A stretch of DNA of 64,000 bases from positions 124,001 to 188,000 of the forward strand of contig NZ_NFJF01000005.1 of NCBI RefSeq assembly GCF_002159735.1, given 5' to 3'. Every line of letters starts with the position of its first letter. Within the stretch, counting starts at the first letter, position 1. Shown here piece after piece: positions 1-8,216 of the stretch. Both the position numbers and the translations under genes were made by a program. The notes beneath the pieces are model-generated. The model was not told the DNA's origin and searched no databases. It saw only the letters and a program-made list of their open reading frames with translations. The stretch is from Olsenella sp. An270 (GTDB lineage: Bacteria; Actinomycetota; Coriobacteriia; Coriobacteriales; Atopobiaceae).

Positions 1-1197
1 TCCATGGCGTTCCGCTGCGTGCTGGCGGCGAGCTTCGCGTCGCCCCTGGTGTCTCTCCTGGGCGTGCAGACCTTCATCGTCTACCTCTGGGGGCGCTCGC
101 GCTCCGGCAAGACGCCGACCCTCAAGGCCGCCGGCAGCGTGTGGGGCGACCCCACCGAGGGCGCGGACAGCTACTTCCGCACCTTCGCGGACACGCCCAA
201 GAGCATCGTGCGCGCGGCGGCGCTCCTGCACGACATACCCGTGATCATCGACGAGCTGCAGAGCAAGGGCGCCGTGGGCGGCCAGGCGGGCAAGCGGCAG
301 GTCGTGGAGGACCTGCTCTACTCGCTCTCCATCGGCCACGAGCGCGGGGCGCTGAACAGCGACCGGACGATGATGAGGGCGGGCTCGTGGCGCTGCCTGA
401 CGATAGCCACGGGCGAGATCCCCATCGTGGGCTCCTCCACGCAGCAGGGCGCGGCGAACCGCACCCTCGAGCTCTGCGCCGAGCCCTTCGAGGACGTGCG
501 CGCCGCCCAGGCCATGCACCACCTCGTCTCCGCGCAGCACGGAACCGCGGGGCGGGCATACGTGGCGGCGCTGAGGCGAAACGACGCGGCCTTCTACGCG
601 GGGCAGTTCTCCTCCGTGCGCGACGCTGTGTGCGCCGCCGCCGGCGGGCACCCGCAGGCAGACAACGTGGCGCTGCTCGCCCTCGCGGACGCCCTCGCGC
701 AGTTCTACGTGTTCGCGCCGGGCAGCGACTGGGCGGCGTGCCTGGAGGGCGCGATGCTGATGGCGCGCTGGGCGCTCGTGAACGCCACGGGCGCGGACGG
801 AGGCGACACCGACGTGAAGGCGATCCAGTTCGTGGCCGAGTGGCTGGTGCGCAACCGCCTGCACTTCGAGAGCTCGGCGGAGATGGACCGGCTCGAGCGA
901 TGGGGCTCCGTGGAGCAGTATCGCGACCGCCCGGGCTTCTGCTGGTGGGTCTTCTCGTCCGTGCTCGACCAGGCGCTCGCGGGCGCCAACTTCGACAGGC
1001 AGAAGACGCTCCGGCGCATGGCCGACGAGGGCGTGCTGCTGCCCGGCTCCGGGCGCGGGTTCACGCGGCAGAAGCGCTTCGGCGACTCGCGGGTGTACTG
1101 CGTGTGCGTCGACAACGCGGCGCTCGAGGCTATGCTCGAGCGCTCTGCGGGCGCGCCGCCCTCGGTGGCTCCGTCTCAAGGGGGCGGGCCATGCTGA
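1..1197 (+). CDS. DUF927-type phage primase/helicase, C-terminal part (5' partial)
   Basis: The frame is open from the first base, so the gene very probably starts upstream of the window. Counting from the first in-frame Met (base 4), a P-loop GRSRSGKT lies at residues 30-37 and a Walker B-like IIDELQ at about 80-85, followed by an alpha-helical ATPase body and a winged-helix-like C-terminus. This arrangement fits DUF927-family replicative helicase/primase proteins of phages and integrative plasmids, which are usually 600-900 aa, so roughly half is missing. Its role would be unwinding or priming of the prophage origin. The family name is from recognition of the P-loop context and is not verified. 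A GAGAC-rich non-coding patch follows immediately, compatible with an origin or operator region. Confidence 0.6.
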   Translation, partial: SMAFRCVLAASFASPLVSLLGVQTFIVYLWGRSRSGKTPTLKAAGSVWGDPTEGADSYFRTFADTPKSIVRAAALLHDIPVIIDELQSKGAVGGQAGKRQVVEDLLYSLSIGHERGALNSDRTMMRAGSWRCLTIATGEIPIVGSSTQQGAANRTLELCAEPFEDVRAAQAMHHLVSAQHGTAGRAYVAALRRNDAAFYAGQFSSVRDAVCAAAGGHPQADNVALLALADALAQFYVFAPGSDWAACLEGAMLMARWALVNATGADGGDTDVKAIQFVAEWLVRNRLHFESSAEMDRLERWGSVEQYRDRPGFCWWVFSSVLDQALAGANFDRQKTLRRMADEGVLLPGSGRGFTRQKRFGDSRVYCVCVDNAALEAMLERSAGAPPSVAPSQGGGPC

Positions 1198-1452
1198 GAC
1201 ACGGGTCGAGACGCCCCTGGCGGCTGGTGAGGGTGCGCGTCCTATCCTCTTGTCTCAACGTCTTGACGGGGACGAGACATGGGGGGACGTCGCGCGCGGG
1301 CGGGCGCGGGCGCGCGCACGCGCGGGCGGGGGCCCTGGGCTCGCCTCCGGTCGAGACGTTGAGACGGGCGGCGTCCTCGCTGGTAGGCGGGCTGTTCGCC
1401 GTCTCAATCGGGCGGCACGGGCGCGATGGCACGCAGGCTTCGAGCATGAGAC
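1173..1452. repeat. Cluster of nine GAGAC/GTCTC motifs
   Basis: GAGAC or its complement GTCTC starts at 1173, 1196, 1208, 1252, 1274, 1353, 1361, 1401 and 1448. That is nine copies in 280 bp, where about one or fewer is expected by chance. Several copies share the longer core TTGAGACG. The cluster begins at the 3' end of the primase-like gene and fills the gap before the zinc-ribbon gene. It could be iterons of a phage origin or operators for a phage regulator; the sequence does not decide between these. Confidence 0.5.
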
Positions 1453-1471
1453 GCGGAGGGAGGTGCGCGCG

Positions 1472-1882
1472 GTGAGCTGGTGGACCGAGGAGCAGGACGA
1501 CGTCCTGCGCGAGGTGAGCTACCGGGGCGCCGAGTTCGCCGCCGCCGAGATCGAGCGGAGGTGCGGCGTGGCCCACTCCGTGCGGGCCGTGGAGATGCGC
1601 GCGTCGCGGATCCACTGCTCGCTAGCAGTGCAGACGGTGTGCCCCGAGTGCGGGGCCGTGGGCGTGAAAATCAACCGGCAGACCGGCATGTGCCCGCTCT
1701 GCACCGAGCGCTACCATCTGGAGCAGGAGCGCGCCTTCAACGAGCAGCTCGAGCGTGAGAGGGCGCACGCGGAGGAGTCCGCAGAACTGGAGGCGGTTCG
1801 GCGCGAGCGGGACATGATGCGGCAGCGGAACAGCCGCCTGTGCAGGAAGTACGGGCTCAAGGGGCGTCGGAAGCGGAATTAA
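1472..1882 (+). CDS. Small phage protein with Myb/SANT-like helices, zinc ribbon and coiled coil
   Basis: The GTG at 1472 is chosen because GGAGGGAGG sits about 7-10 bases upstream; the upstream extension of the frame is low-complexity Arg/Ala. The 136-aa product starts WTEEQDDVLREVSYRG, like a Myb/SANT DNA-binding repeat. It then has two knuckles, CPEC (57-60) and CPLC (74-77), forming a zinc ribbon, and ends in a charged coiled coil and a basic tail. Such proteins lie between replication and packaging genes in prophages and are probably DNA-binding. No specific function is recognised. Confidence 0.6.
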   Translation: MSWWTEEQDDVLREVSYRGAEFAAAEIERRCGVAHSVRAVEMRASRIHCSLAVQTVCPECGAVGVKINRQTGMCPLCTERYHLEQERAFNEQLERERAHAEESAELEAVRRERDMMRQRNSRLCRKYGLKGRRKRN

Positions 1883-1993
1883 TCTAGCGGCTTCTCTAAT
1901 CCATAGAACCCGTGTGGGGCGATGCCAAAACATCAGAGTTCCTGCCTCGATATAAACTGAACCAAATAAAGTTTCTTGGAGGTTTAAGGGGGG

Positions 1994-3220
1994 TTGGATG
2001 TGACGATCGAATTGATTGCTACTGTGATTGTCCCGTTCCTTGCCGCAGTGCTCTCCTTAGTCGGATCTCTCTTTTCAGAGGTCAGTCAACGCGGGCGCAT
2101 TAAAAATGACATTGAGATATATCAGAATCTCGCCTCAAAGCTAGATGGCAATCAGAAAATGTCCAGCTCTCTCAATATGCTTTCCGAACACATTGAGAGG
2201 GAGCTGGGTATGCTTACAGGTGGTAAGGCACGCTGGACATGCCTACCGAGGGCGGTTGTATTCCTTGCTTTGGGAGGAGTACTGTTCTTTGCAGTCGTCC
2301 GCCTCGCCTCGCTCCTGGACGTGGCTGACTTCCTTTCCCCCCTCAACTTGTATGCGTATTTCCTTCTGCTAATACTTGCTGCCTGGTGTCTGATGTCGGG
2401 GCTGAAAAACCTGTATCGTTACGTGGCTCTTAAGTCTCAGCTACTTCTTATCCTCGACGAGGCAAGAACATCTCTAAGGGCGCTCACAAAACTGAGCCAG
2501 AATTTATCTCAATCCGTCGATGCTCAGAGTAAGCTCTCTGATTATTTCAAAAAGGTTGCTGTCAGCTTGGAAACTCCCCAGACAAACTTTGTTGGCACAA
2601 CCTCGGATGCACCATCGAATGCTGTTAATGGCATTGAAAACTTGAAAAAGCTACGGAAAACACTTCAAGAGCAAGAGGATCAGGTAAGCCAGAACGCCTC
2701 AAAAAAAGACGAGCTTATCGCGTCCGCAGACAACACTTTGCGAAATGCCAGCTTCGTGGAAGATCGCACATTATTCTCTCTATCCCTCAAGTGGATGCGC
2801 CGAAGGCTTGTTAAAAGGCGTTATGAACTTGAAGCTATGGAGAATCTACTCACTGAGGCAAAGGATAACATCGCCTGGTGCCGAGGTGCGGTTGATGAGT
2901 CGATACGGCTTTACGAAAGCTTGTCTGGAAATAAGCGCGTCGTGCTTAAAGATTCGAGTGGAATGCTCACCTTTGATACCTCTGAGGAGCTCTATAGAAG
3001 AGAGCACTTGGAGAACTTCTTCTCCGACTTGTCAAAAGGTCGTTTCGAAATCATCAGAGCAGAAGGTCCTCGCGACACCCTTGTCGTCGCGCAACAAAAC
3101 GCCGGTGAAACATACAAAGGGCATAATACATTTACGATACTTGGTTTTCTCACTACCAAAGACGGGCATTTCCCCAGCTATCTCAGAATCAGTCACGCTC
3201 CCGTTCGGCATGTGCCATAG
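1994..3220 (+). CDS. AT-richer membrane/coiled-coil protein of unknown function (prophage cargo)
   Basis: The product is 408 aa. There are hydrophobic segments near residues 10-26 and a pair at about 90-140 (VFLALGGVLFFAVVRLA and LYAYFLLLILAAWCLMSGL). A long charged, mostly helical region with coiled-coil character follows, so it is probably an inner-membrane protein with a cytoplasmic helical domain. The start is TTG 1994 or GTG 2000; GGAGG at 1978-1982 and a G-run at 1988-1993 allow either. Base composition is clearly lower in GC than the flanking phage genes, a sign of separate acquisition. Position between early and packaging modules suggests a lysogenic-conversion or superinfection/defence gene, but no domain is recognised. 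Confidence 0.7.
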   Translation: MDVTIELIATVIVPFLAAVLSLVGSLFSEVSQRGRIKNDIEIYQNLASKLDGNQKMSSSLNMLSEHIERELGMLTGGKARWTCLPRAVVFLALGGVLFFAVVRLASLLDVADFLSPLNLYAYFLLLILAAWCLMSGLKNLYRYVALKSQLLLILDEARTSLRALTKLSQNLSQSVDAQSKLSDYFKKVAVSLETPQTNFVGTTSDAPSNAVNGIENLKKLRKTLQEQEDQVSQNASKKDELIASADNTLRNASFVEDRTLFSLSLKWMRRRLVKRRYELEAMENLLTEAKDNIAWCRGAVDESIRLYESLSGNKRVVLKDSSGMLTFDTSEELYRREHLENFFSDLSKGRFEIIRAEGPRDTLVVAQQNAGETYKGHNTFTILGFLTTKDGHFPSYLRISHAPVRHVP

Positions 3221-3319
3221 CCACTGAGGCAGAAGAGTGAGGTCCAATTCTCTCTTATTGTGACGTGCCATGAGAATCCACCGTGGGGAAGTTTATCGAC
3301 GCTCACGGGGGTGATTCGC

Positions 3320-3742
3320 ATGGCGAGGCGTCCGAAGCTGACGCAGGAGATGGTGGACGAGGCTATTGCGCTCAAGGCGGACGGCCTCTCCAACGGCGAC
3401 ATCATCTGCGCGCTGGGCATCCACGAGTCGACGTTCTACCGCTGGATCGGCGACCCCAAGAACAAGCTGCAGCGCGCGTTAAGCGAGGGGCTAAAAAAGG
3501 AGGAGAGCGCGTTCAAGCGGACGCTGCTCACCACGATCCGCTCGGCGGCGCTGACGAGGCACCAGTACTGGACCGCCGCGGCATGGCTGCTGGAGCGCAA
3601 GTACCCCGACGAGTTCGGCAAGGCGGAGCGCAAGGGCGACGAGGGCCGCGAGGAGGCGGCGCCCAGGATCGTGCTCGGCGTGGTGGCCCAGCCGGTGCAG
3701 GAGAAGCTGCCGGGGTTCGACGAGGGCGGCTCGAATGGTTGA
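3320..3742 (+). CDS. Terminase small subunit-like HTH protein
   Basis: ATG 3320 is preceded by a G-run (3307-3311) at normal spacing; the longer upstream frame lacks a ribosome site. The 140-aa product has an N-terminal helix-turn-helix: KLTQEMVDEAIALKADGLSN, then DIICALGIHESTFYRWI. The remainder is helical and acidic, resembling small terminase subunits that bind the pac/cos site and stimulate the large subunit. The stop overlaps the start of the large terminase gene by 8 bases, which supports the assignment by context. Confidence 0.8.
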   Translation: MARRPKLTQEMVDEAIALKADGLSNGDIICALGIHESTFYRWIGDPKNKLQRALSEGLKKEESAFKRTLLTTIRSAALTRHQYWTAAAWLLERKYPDEFGKAERKGDEGREEAAPRIVLGVVAQPVQEKLPGFDEGGSNG

Positions 3743-5012
3743 CGCGTCGGCGCTCGTGATCCCGCGCTTCCACGACGTGCTCGGCGACGTGATGGCCCAC
3801 GGCCACACTCACTACTGGCTCTACGGCGGGCGCGGCTCCACGAAGAGCTCGTTCATCTCGGTGTGCGTCGTCCTTCTCCTCCTGGCGCGGCCGGAGGCGA
3901 ACGCCGTCATTGTGCGGCGGTTCAGCAACACGCTGCGCGACTCGGTGTTCCAGCAGGTGACGTGGGCCATCGCGGAGCTGGGGCTCGAGCGGTGGTTCCG
4001 GGCGCGCATCTCGCCGATGGAGATAACGTACCTGCCCACGGGGCAGCGCGTCGTGTTCAGAGGAGCCGACGACCCGCTCAAGCTCAAGGGCGTGAAGTTC
4101 ACGCGCGGGTACTGCGCCGTGACATGGTTCGAGGAGCTCGACCAGTTCGACGGGATCGACGCGGTGCGGAGCATCCTCAACTCCCTGCGCCGAGGCGGCG
4201 AGGACTTCTGGATCTTCTACAGCTACAACCCGCCGCGCACGCTCTGGAGCTGGGTGAACCGCGAGAAGCTGGAGCGGGAGCGGCGCGCGGACACGCTGGT
4301 GCGGCAGTCGAGCTACCTCGACGTCGTCGAGAGCCATCCCGAGTGGCTGGGCGGCCCCTTCGTGGAGGAGGCCGAGTACCTGCGCGAGGTCGACGAGCAG
4401 GCGTGGCGCTCGGAGTACCTGGGCGAGGTCACGGGGACGGGCGGCTCGGTGTTCAACAACGTCGTGAGCGTGCGCCTCTCCGACGCGGCGTGCCGGGGCT
4501 TCTCGCGCACGCGGTGTGGCGTGGACTGGGGCTGGTTCCCGGACCCGTGGCGCTTCGTGAGGTGCGGGTGGGAGCCCGGCGAGCGGCGGCTCACCATCTT
4601 CGGCGAGCTCTCGGCGAACAGGAAGACGCCCTCCGAGACGGCGGCGATGGTGGTCTCGGCGCTCACCTACGCCGACGAGCCCGGCGAGGACAGCTACCTC
4701 CACGACGAGCTCATCTGGTGCGACGACACGCCGGACGGCAAGCAGTCGATGGCCGTGTGGAGGCGCGAGGCGGGGCTGCGGGTGCGGCCGGCGAGGAAGT
4801 CGAACATGCGCAGGCTCAGCTACGAGTGGCTGGCGGGGCTCCGCGAGATCTGCATCGACCCCGAGCGGGCGCCGCTCGCCTACGAGGAGTTCCGGCTCAA
4901 GGAGTACGAGCGCGACCGCGACGGCACGTGGGTGGACGAGATCCCGGACGGCAACGACCACAGCATCGACGCGGTACGCTACGCGATGATGGACGACGTG
5001 CTGAGGGGTTAG
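3735..5012 (+). CDS. Phage terminase large subunit
   Basis: This 425-aa protein packages DNA into the prohead. Near residue 33 is the Walker A-like GGRGSTKSS, at about 135-140 the Walker B FEELDQF, and in the C-terminal half a nuclease-like segment starting CGVDWGWFPDPWRF with later acidic residues (IWCDDTPDGK and NDHSIDAVRY). Length and motif order match PBSX/SPP1-type (Terminase_3) large subunits. It overlaps the small subunit gene and would normally be followed by the portal. Here a 1.2-kb segment with a reversed hydrolase gene intervenes. Confidence 0.92.
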   Translation: MVDASALVIPRFHDVLGDVMAHGHTHYWLYGGRGSTKSSFISVCVVLLLLARPEANAVIVRRFSNTLRDSVFQQVTWAIAELGLERWFRARISPMEITYLPTGQRVVFRGADDPLKLKGVKFTRGYCAVTWFEELDQFDGIDAVRSILNSLRRGGEDFWIFYSYNPPRTLWSWVNREKLERERRADTLVRQSSYLDVVESHPEWLGGPFVEEAEYLREVDEQAWRSEYLGEVTGTGGSVFNNVVSVRLSDAACRGFSRTRCGVDWGWFPDPWRFVRCGWEPGERRLTIFGELSANRKTPSETAAMVVSALTYADEPGEDSYLHDELIWCDDTPDGKQSMAVWRREAGLRVRPARKSNMRRLSYEWLAGLREICIDPERAPLAYEEFRLKEYERDRDGTWVDEIPDGNDHSIDAVRYAMMDDVLRG

Positions 5013-5036
5013 TTCTTCTCGCGAGCGTTCTTCTCG
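5012..5036 (+). repeat. Two direct copies of GTTCTTCTCG after the terminase stop
   Basis: Identical 10-mers occupy 5012-5021 and 5027-5036, directly at the terminase stop codon and before the reversed hydrolase gene. The same 10-mer recurs at 5910, 5980, 6100, 6156, 6787, 10317, 10326, 18821 and 63553, and as its complement at 30715, 50592 and 53175. Function unknown. Confidence 0.6.
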
Positions 5037-5091
5037 TCCTACTTTGATGCGCAACGCCTTGCATCTGCCGTGGCGGTGCTCGGGCGCTTGC

Positions 5092-5829
5092 TTATGGGCG
5101 ACCCTCGAGCGCATCGAGGTAGACCTCGGGATGCCACAAGCTCGCCTCGCCGTGCCGCCAGCCAGGGTGCTCGACGAGCGTGCTGTCCGGCATGGCCTTA
5201 GCCAGGGCGCGCGCCGAGCGCACCATGATGCGGGGCTCCCTCCCGCCGACAAGGATGGTGGCCCGCGCCCCGCAGCCCGCGAGCTCGGGCCTCAGCCGGT
5301 AGGAGCTGTTCGCCCGCATGAAGGCGATCATGTCCCGCTTTGATATGGCGCAGCTGTCGCGGTAGTAGGGCTCGTAGAGCTCCTCGGGGAGGTGGAGGCT
5401 CGCGAACTGCGCCCGCGAGAACCAGGGGCGCCGCACGAGCGGGTGGCTCAGGGCGACGGCGGGCGCGACGAGGGCGCGGGCGGCGCGCATGGGGAGCACG
5501 AGTGCGCTCTCGATGACGGCGCGCCCCGCGATCCGCGGCCGCTGCGCAAGGGCCTCGAGGGCGACCTGCGCCCCGAGGGAGACGCCGCCGAGCGCGTCGA
5601 CGTGCCCGCCGAGCTCGCGGTCGATGAGGGCAACGAGCTCGGAGGCGTTGTCCTCGATCGAGGTGAACGGTCGGTCCGAGCCGGCGTGCCCGTCGAGCAC
5701 GGGGAGCACGACGCGGTACCCGTTGGCGGCGAGCAGGTCGGCGACTGCACGGTAGTTCCACCACGAGAGGCCGCCCCCGTGCAGGAGCACCGCCGTCCGC
5801 GTGCCCGTGCCGAGCGTGTGAGTGACCAT
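5092..5829 (-). CDS. Alpha/beta-hydrolase
   Basis: The product is 245 aa, with AAAGGATC upstream of ATG 5829. The oxyanion-type LLHGGGLSWWNY is near residues 15-26, the nucleophile elbow GGVSLG (Ser about 103) is in the middle, and a C-terminal His is in HPGWRHGE, the usual alpha/beta-hydrolase layout. It is probably an intracellular esterase or lipase-like enzyme; the substrate cannot be told. It lies on the opposite strand between the terminase and portal genes, a place normally without an insertion, and is flanked by clusters of GTTCTTCTCG motifs. It therefore looks like a moron acquired by the prophage. Confidence 0.82.
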   Translation of the reverse strand: MVTHTLGTGTRTAVLLHGGGLSWWNYRAVADLLAANGYRVVLPVLDGHAGSDRPFTSIEDNASELVALIDRELGGHVDALGGVSLGAQVALEALAQRPRIAGRAVIESALVLPMRAARALVAPAVALSHPLVRRPWFSRAQFASLHLPEELYEPYYRDSCAISKRDMIAFMRANSSYRLRPELAGCGARATILVGGREPRIMVRSARALAKAMPDSTLVEHPGWRHGEASLWHPEVYLDALEGRP

Positions 5830-5909
5830 CTTGATCCTTTCGATGGTGACGCGGCCCGGGCGGCGTCGTAGGAAGCGGGCGCGCGCTTAGGCCGGCGCAT
5901 GGTCGCGCG

Positions 5910-6165
5910 GTTCTTCTCGTCCCGTGCGGCCATTATACGGGCGGCATGCGAGAGTTTTCCACATTGGGGCCTCCGGCACGTTCTTCTCGGCATGAGACGC
6001 TTTGGAACACGGGGCAACGCTTCGCGCGGAGCGCCGGGAGGTTATCGACAAGTTCTCGCTGGAATGTGCAAAACCGCTGGTGGCGGTGCATGCGCGGGCG
6101 TTCTTCTCGCCTATGTCGCCTGTGGCGTAATTCAGTTGACTACTGAATCTCGGACGTTCTTCTCG
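5910..6165 (+). repeat. Four direct GTTCTTCTCG copies in a 390-bp non-coding gap
   Basis: Copies lie at 5910-5919, 5980-5989, 6100-6109 and 6156-6165, all in the same orientation, between the divergent hydrolase and portal genes. Spacing is irregular (70, 120 and 56 bp) and the sequence between copies differs, so this is not a simple tandem repeat. No gene is supported in 5830-6221. A fifth copy (6787) lies inside the portal gene, in frame, encoding GSSR. Confidence 0.6.
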
Positions 6166-6221
6166 ACCTTTGTGACGAGCGGGTTCAATGGGCGTGTTCG
6201 GACGAGGCGGGAGGTGGGCCC

Positions 6222-7715
6222 ATGGGCGTGAACGAGGACGAGTACTGGGTGCCGGAGCATGTGAGGGAGTGGCTGAGGTCGCTCGGGTTCTCGCTGCCGC
6301 TGGAGGACATGGAGCCGCACATACGGGCGTGGGACCGGTGGATGCGGGCGCTCGGGGACTTCTACGACTACCGGGACACGGACGGCGTGGGGCGGGTGTA
6401 CGAGGTGCATCGGCGGTCCATCCACCCGGCGATGCGCGTGTGCCGGGAGTGGGGGTCGCTGCTGCTCAACGACAAGACGCAGGTGGCGTGCGACTCGGCG
6501 GAGTGCACGGCGTGGCTCGCGCGGTTCCTCTTCGAGACAGGGTTTCTCCCCATGGCGCAGGAGTGCGTGGTGAGGGCCTTCGGGCTGGGGACCGGGGCGC
6601 TGGCGCTCTGGGTGGACGCTGGCTCGCGCGAGGTTCGCGTGCGCCGCTATGACGCGCGCATGGTGGTGCCGCTCACGTGGGACGCGGAGGGCGTGACCGA
6701 GTGCGCCCTCGTGACGCGGGCGCACTGGCGCGGGCAGGCGCTCGACCAGGTGCAGCTGCACCTGCGCGGGGGCCTCTCGGGCGATGGTTCTTCTCGCCCT
6801 GATGGGGGCACGTACAGCATCGTGACGGCGTGCTTCGACCGCGACGGCAACCGGGTGGAGCCCGAGGGGGTGTGCCCGGTCTACGAGACGGGGTCTACGT
6901 GGCCGACCTTCTCGCTTGTTAAGCCGGCCATAGACAACACGCGGGTGGACATGAGCCCCTACGGGCAGAGCGTGTTCGCGGACGCGGTGGACGCGATCCA
7001 GGCGGTGGACCTCGCCTTCGACGCGATGATCTCCGAGGTGGACAACGGCAAGATGAGAATCTTCCTCTCCGACGTGATGTTCGACGCCGAGCGCGACGGC
7101 AGGGGCGGGCGCGTCTCGATCCCCTTCGGCAGGGCGGACTGCACCGTCTTCCGCAAGGTCATGAGCACGGAGGACACGATCACGGAGTTCGCGCCGACGC
7201 TGCGCACGGAGGCGCAGGAGCGGGCGTTCAGGTGCGCCCTGCAGATGCTCGGAGACCTGTGCGGGCTCGGGACGAGGTACTTCGACCTCGACAGCGCGGG
7301 ATACGTGAAGACCGCGACCGAGGTGTCGGCGGACAACTCGGCGCTGATGCGCAACATCCGCCGGCACGAGCACGCCCTGGAGGGCGCGATCGCGGGCATC
7401 TGCCGCGCTCTGCTCGCGGTGGAGCGGCGACTCGGCGCGGAGCTGCCGGACGAGGGCTCTGTGCGGGTGACGTTCGACGACAGCATCATCACGGACACGG
7501 GCGCGGAGAAGCGCCAGGACATGGACGAGGTCGCTGCCGGCCTTATGGAGCCGTGGGAGTACCGCCGCAAGTGGCACGGCGAGGACGAGGCGACCGCGCG
7601 CAGGAGGTCGGCCCCCGCCGCGCGTGCGGGCACCGCCGACGACGGGCGCGGGCGGGCCGAGTTACGCAGCGCCGGCCCCGCCGCCGCTCCGTCGCGCGCC
7701 GCCGGGCGGGCGTGA
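6222..7715 (+). CDS. Phage portal protein (SPP1 gp6-like)
   Basis: The product is 497 aa, starting at ATG 6222 after GGAGGTGGG. It resembles Gram-positive siphophage portals, which form the dodecameric ring for DNA entry at one capsid vertex. Supporting features are the long central region with KPAIDNTRVDMSPYGQSVFA, the helical stretch TATEVSADNSALMRNIRRHE near residue 370, and the C-terminal FDDSIITDTGAEKRQDMDEV followed by WEYRRKWHGEDEATA. After that point the last 35 residues are low-complexity Ala/Arg/Gly encoded by the GC-rich inverted-repeat region, so the native C-terminus has probably been replaced. The usual minor capsid (MuF/gp7) gene does not follow. Confidence 0.88.
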   Translation: MGVNEDEYWVPEHVREWLRSLGFSLPLEDMEPHIRAWDRWMRALGDFYDYRDTDGVGRVYEVHRRSIHPAMRVCREWGSLLLNDKTQVACDSAECTAWLARFLFETGFLPMAQECVVRAFGLGTGALALWVDAGSREVRVRRYDARMVVPLTWDAEGVTECALVTRAHWRGQALDQVQLHLRGGLSGDGSSRPDGGTYSIVTACFDRDGNRVEPEGVCPVYETGSTWPTFSLVKPAIDNTRVDMSPYGQSVFADAVDAIQAVDLAFDAMISEVDNGKMRIFLSDVMFDAERDGRGGRVSIPFGRADCTVFRKVMSTEDTITEFAPTLRTEAQERAFRCALQMLGDLCGLGTRYFDLDSAGYVKTATEVSADNSALMRNIRRHEHALEGAIAGICRALLAVERRLGAELPDEGSVRVTFDDSIITDTGAEKRQDMDEVAAGLMEPWEYRRKWHGEDEATARRRSAPAARAGTADDGRGRAELRSAGPAAAPSRAAGRA

Positions 7716-7794
7716 CGGCGGCGTGCGCGCCCGTGTTGCCGGGGCAGGCCGCGCGAGAGCGAAGGGAGCGGCTGAGCCCCCTGGCGAGGGCAGA

Positions 7795-7985
7795 CCGCGC
7801 AGCGGGCTGGCCCGAGCCGGTGGCGAAGACGCGACCGGAGCGGGGCGCGGCCGTGAGGTGGACTCCCCGCGCGCATGGCGGCGGCACGGGCGCCCCGTGC
7901 GCGCGACGGAGCGGCGGCGGGGCCGGCGCGGAGGGGCCGAGGTTGGCAGCGCCTGGCGGCGGCGGTGCCGGGTGCGCGGCGGGGG
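7795..7985 (+). repeat. Left arm of a large imperfect inverted repeat
   Basis: This extremely GC-rich stretch is similar to the reverse complement of about 9775-9965. A 19-bp block (7846-7864) is perfectly repeated as its complement at 9895-9913, and alignable but diverged sequence continues for roughly 150-190 bp around it. The two arms bracket the zinc-ribbon/Vsr-like nuclease gene. I see no supported gene in 7716-8216. Confidence 0.5.
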
Positions 7986-8216
7986 CATGCCCCTCGTCCT
8001 TCTCGCCGTCTTTGTCGTCGGTCTTATCGACAAGTTCTTATCTATTGTTGAAAACAAAGCGCTGTTCAGGTGTAGTGTTGTGTAGTGTTTTGCTACCGCC
8101 TGGGGCTCTTTGGATGACGCGTGCGGACGAGCAGTTGCCCGGCTCCTATCGCGGAAATACAATCCATGGCGAGCGCCCTGCTCCGGGCGGGCGCGCCCGT
8201 CACCATGGAGGTTGCC

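Noticed and set aside
5956-6052. DnaA-box-like TTTTCCACA and TTATCGACA near 5.96-6.05 kb, and TTATCGACA near 8.03 kb
   Set aside because: Only isolated near-matches, without clustering or an AT-rich unwinding region; not enough for an origin.
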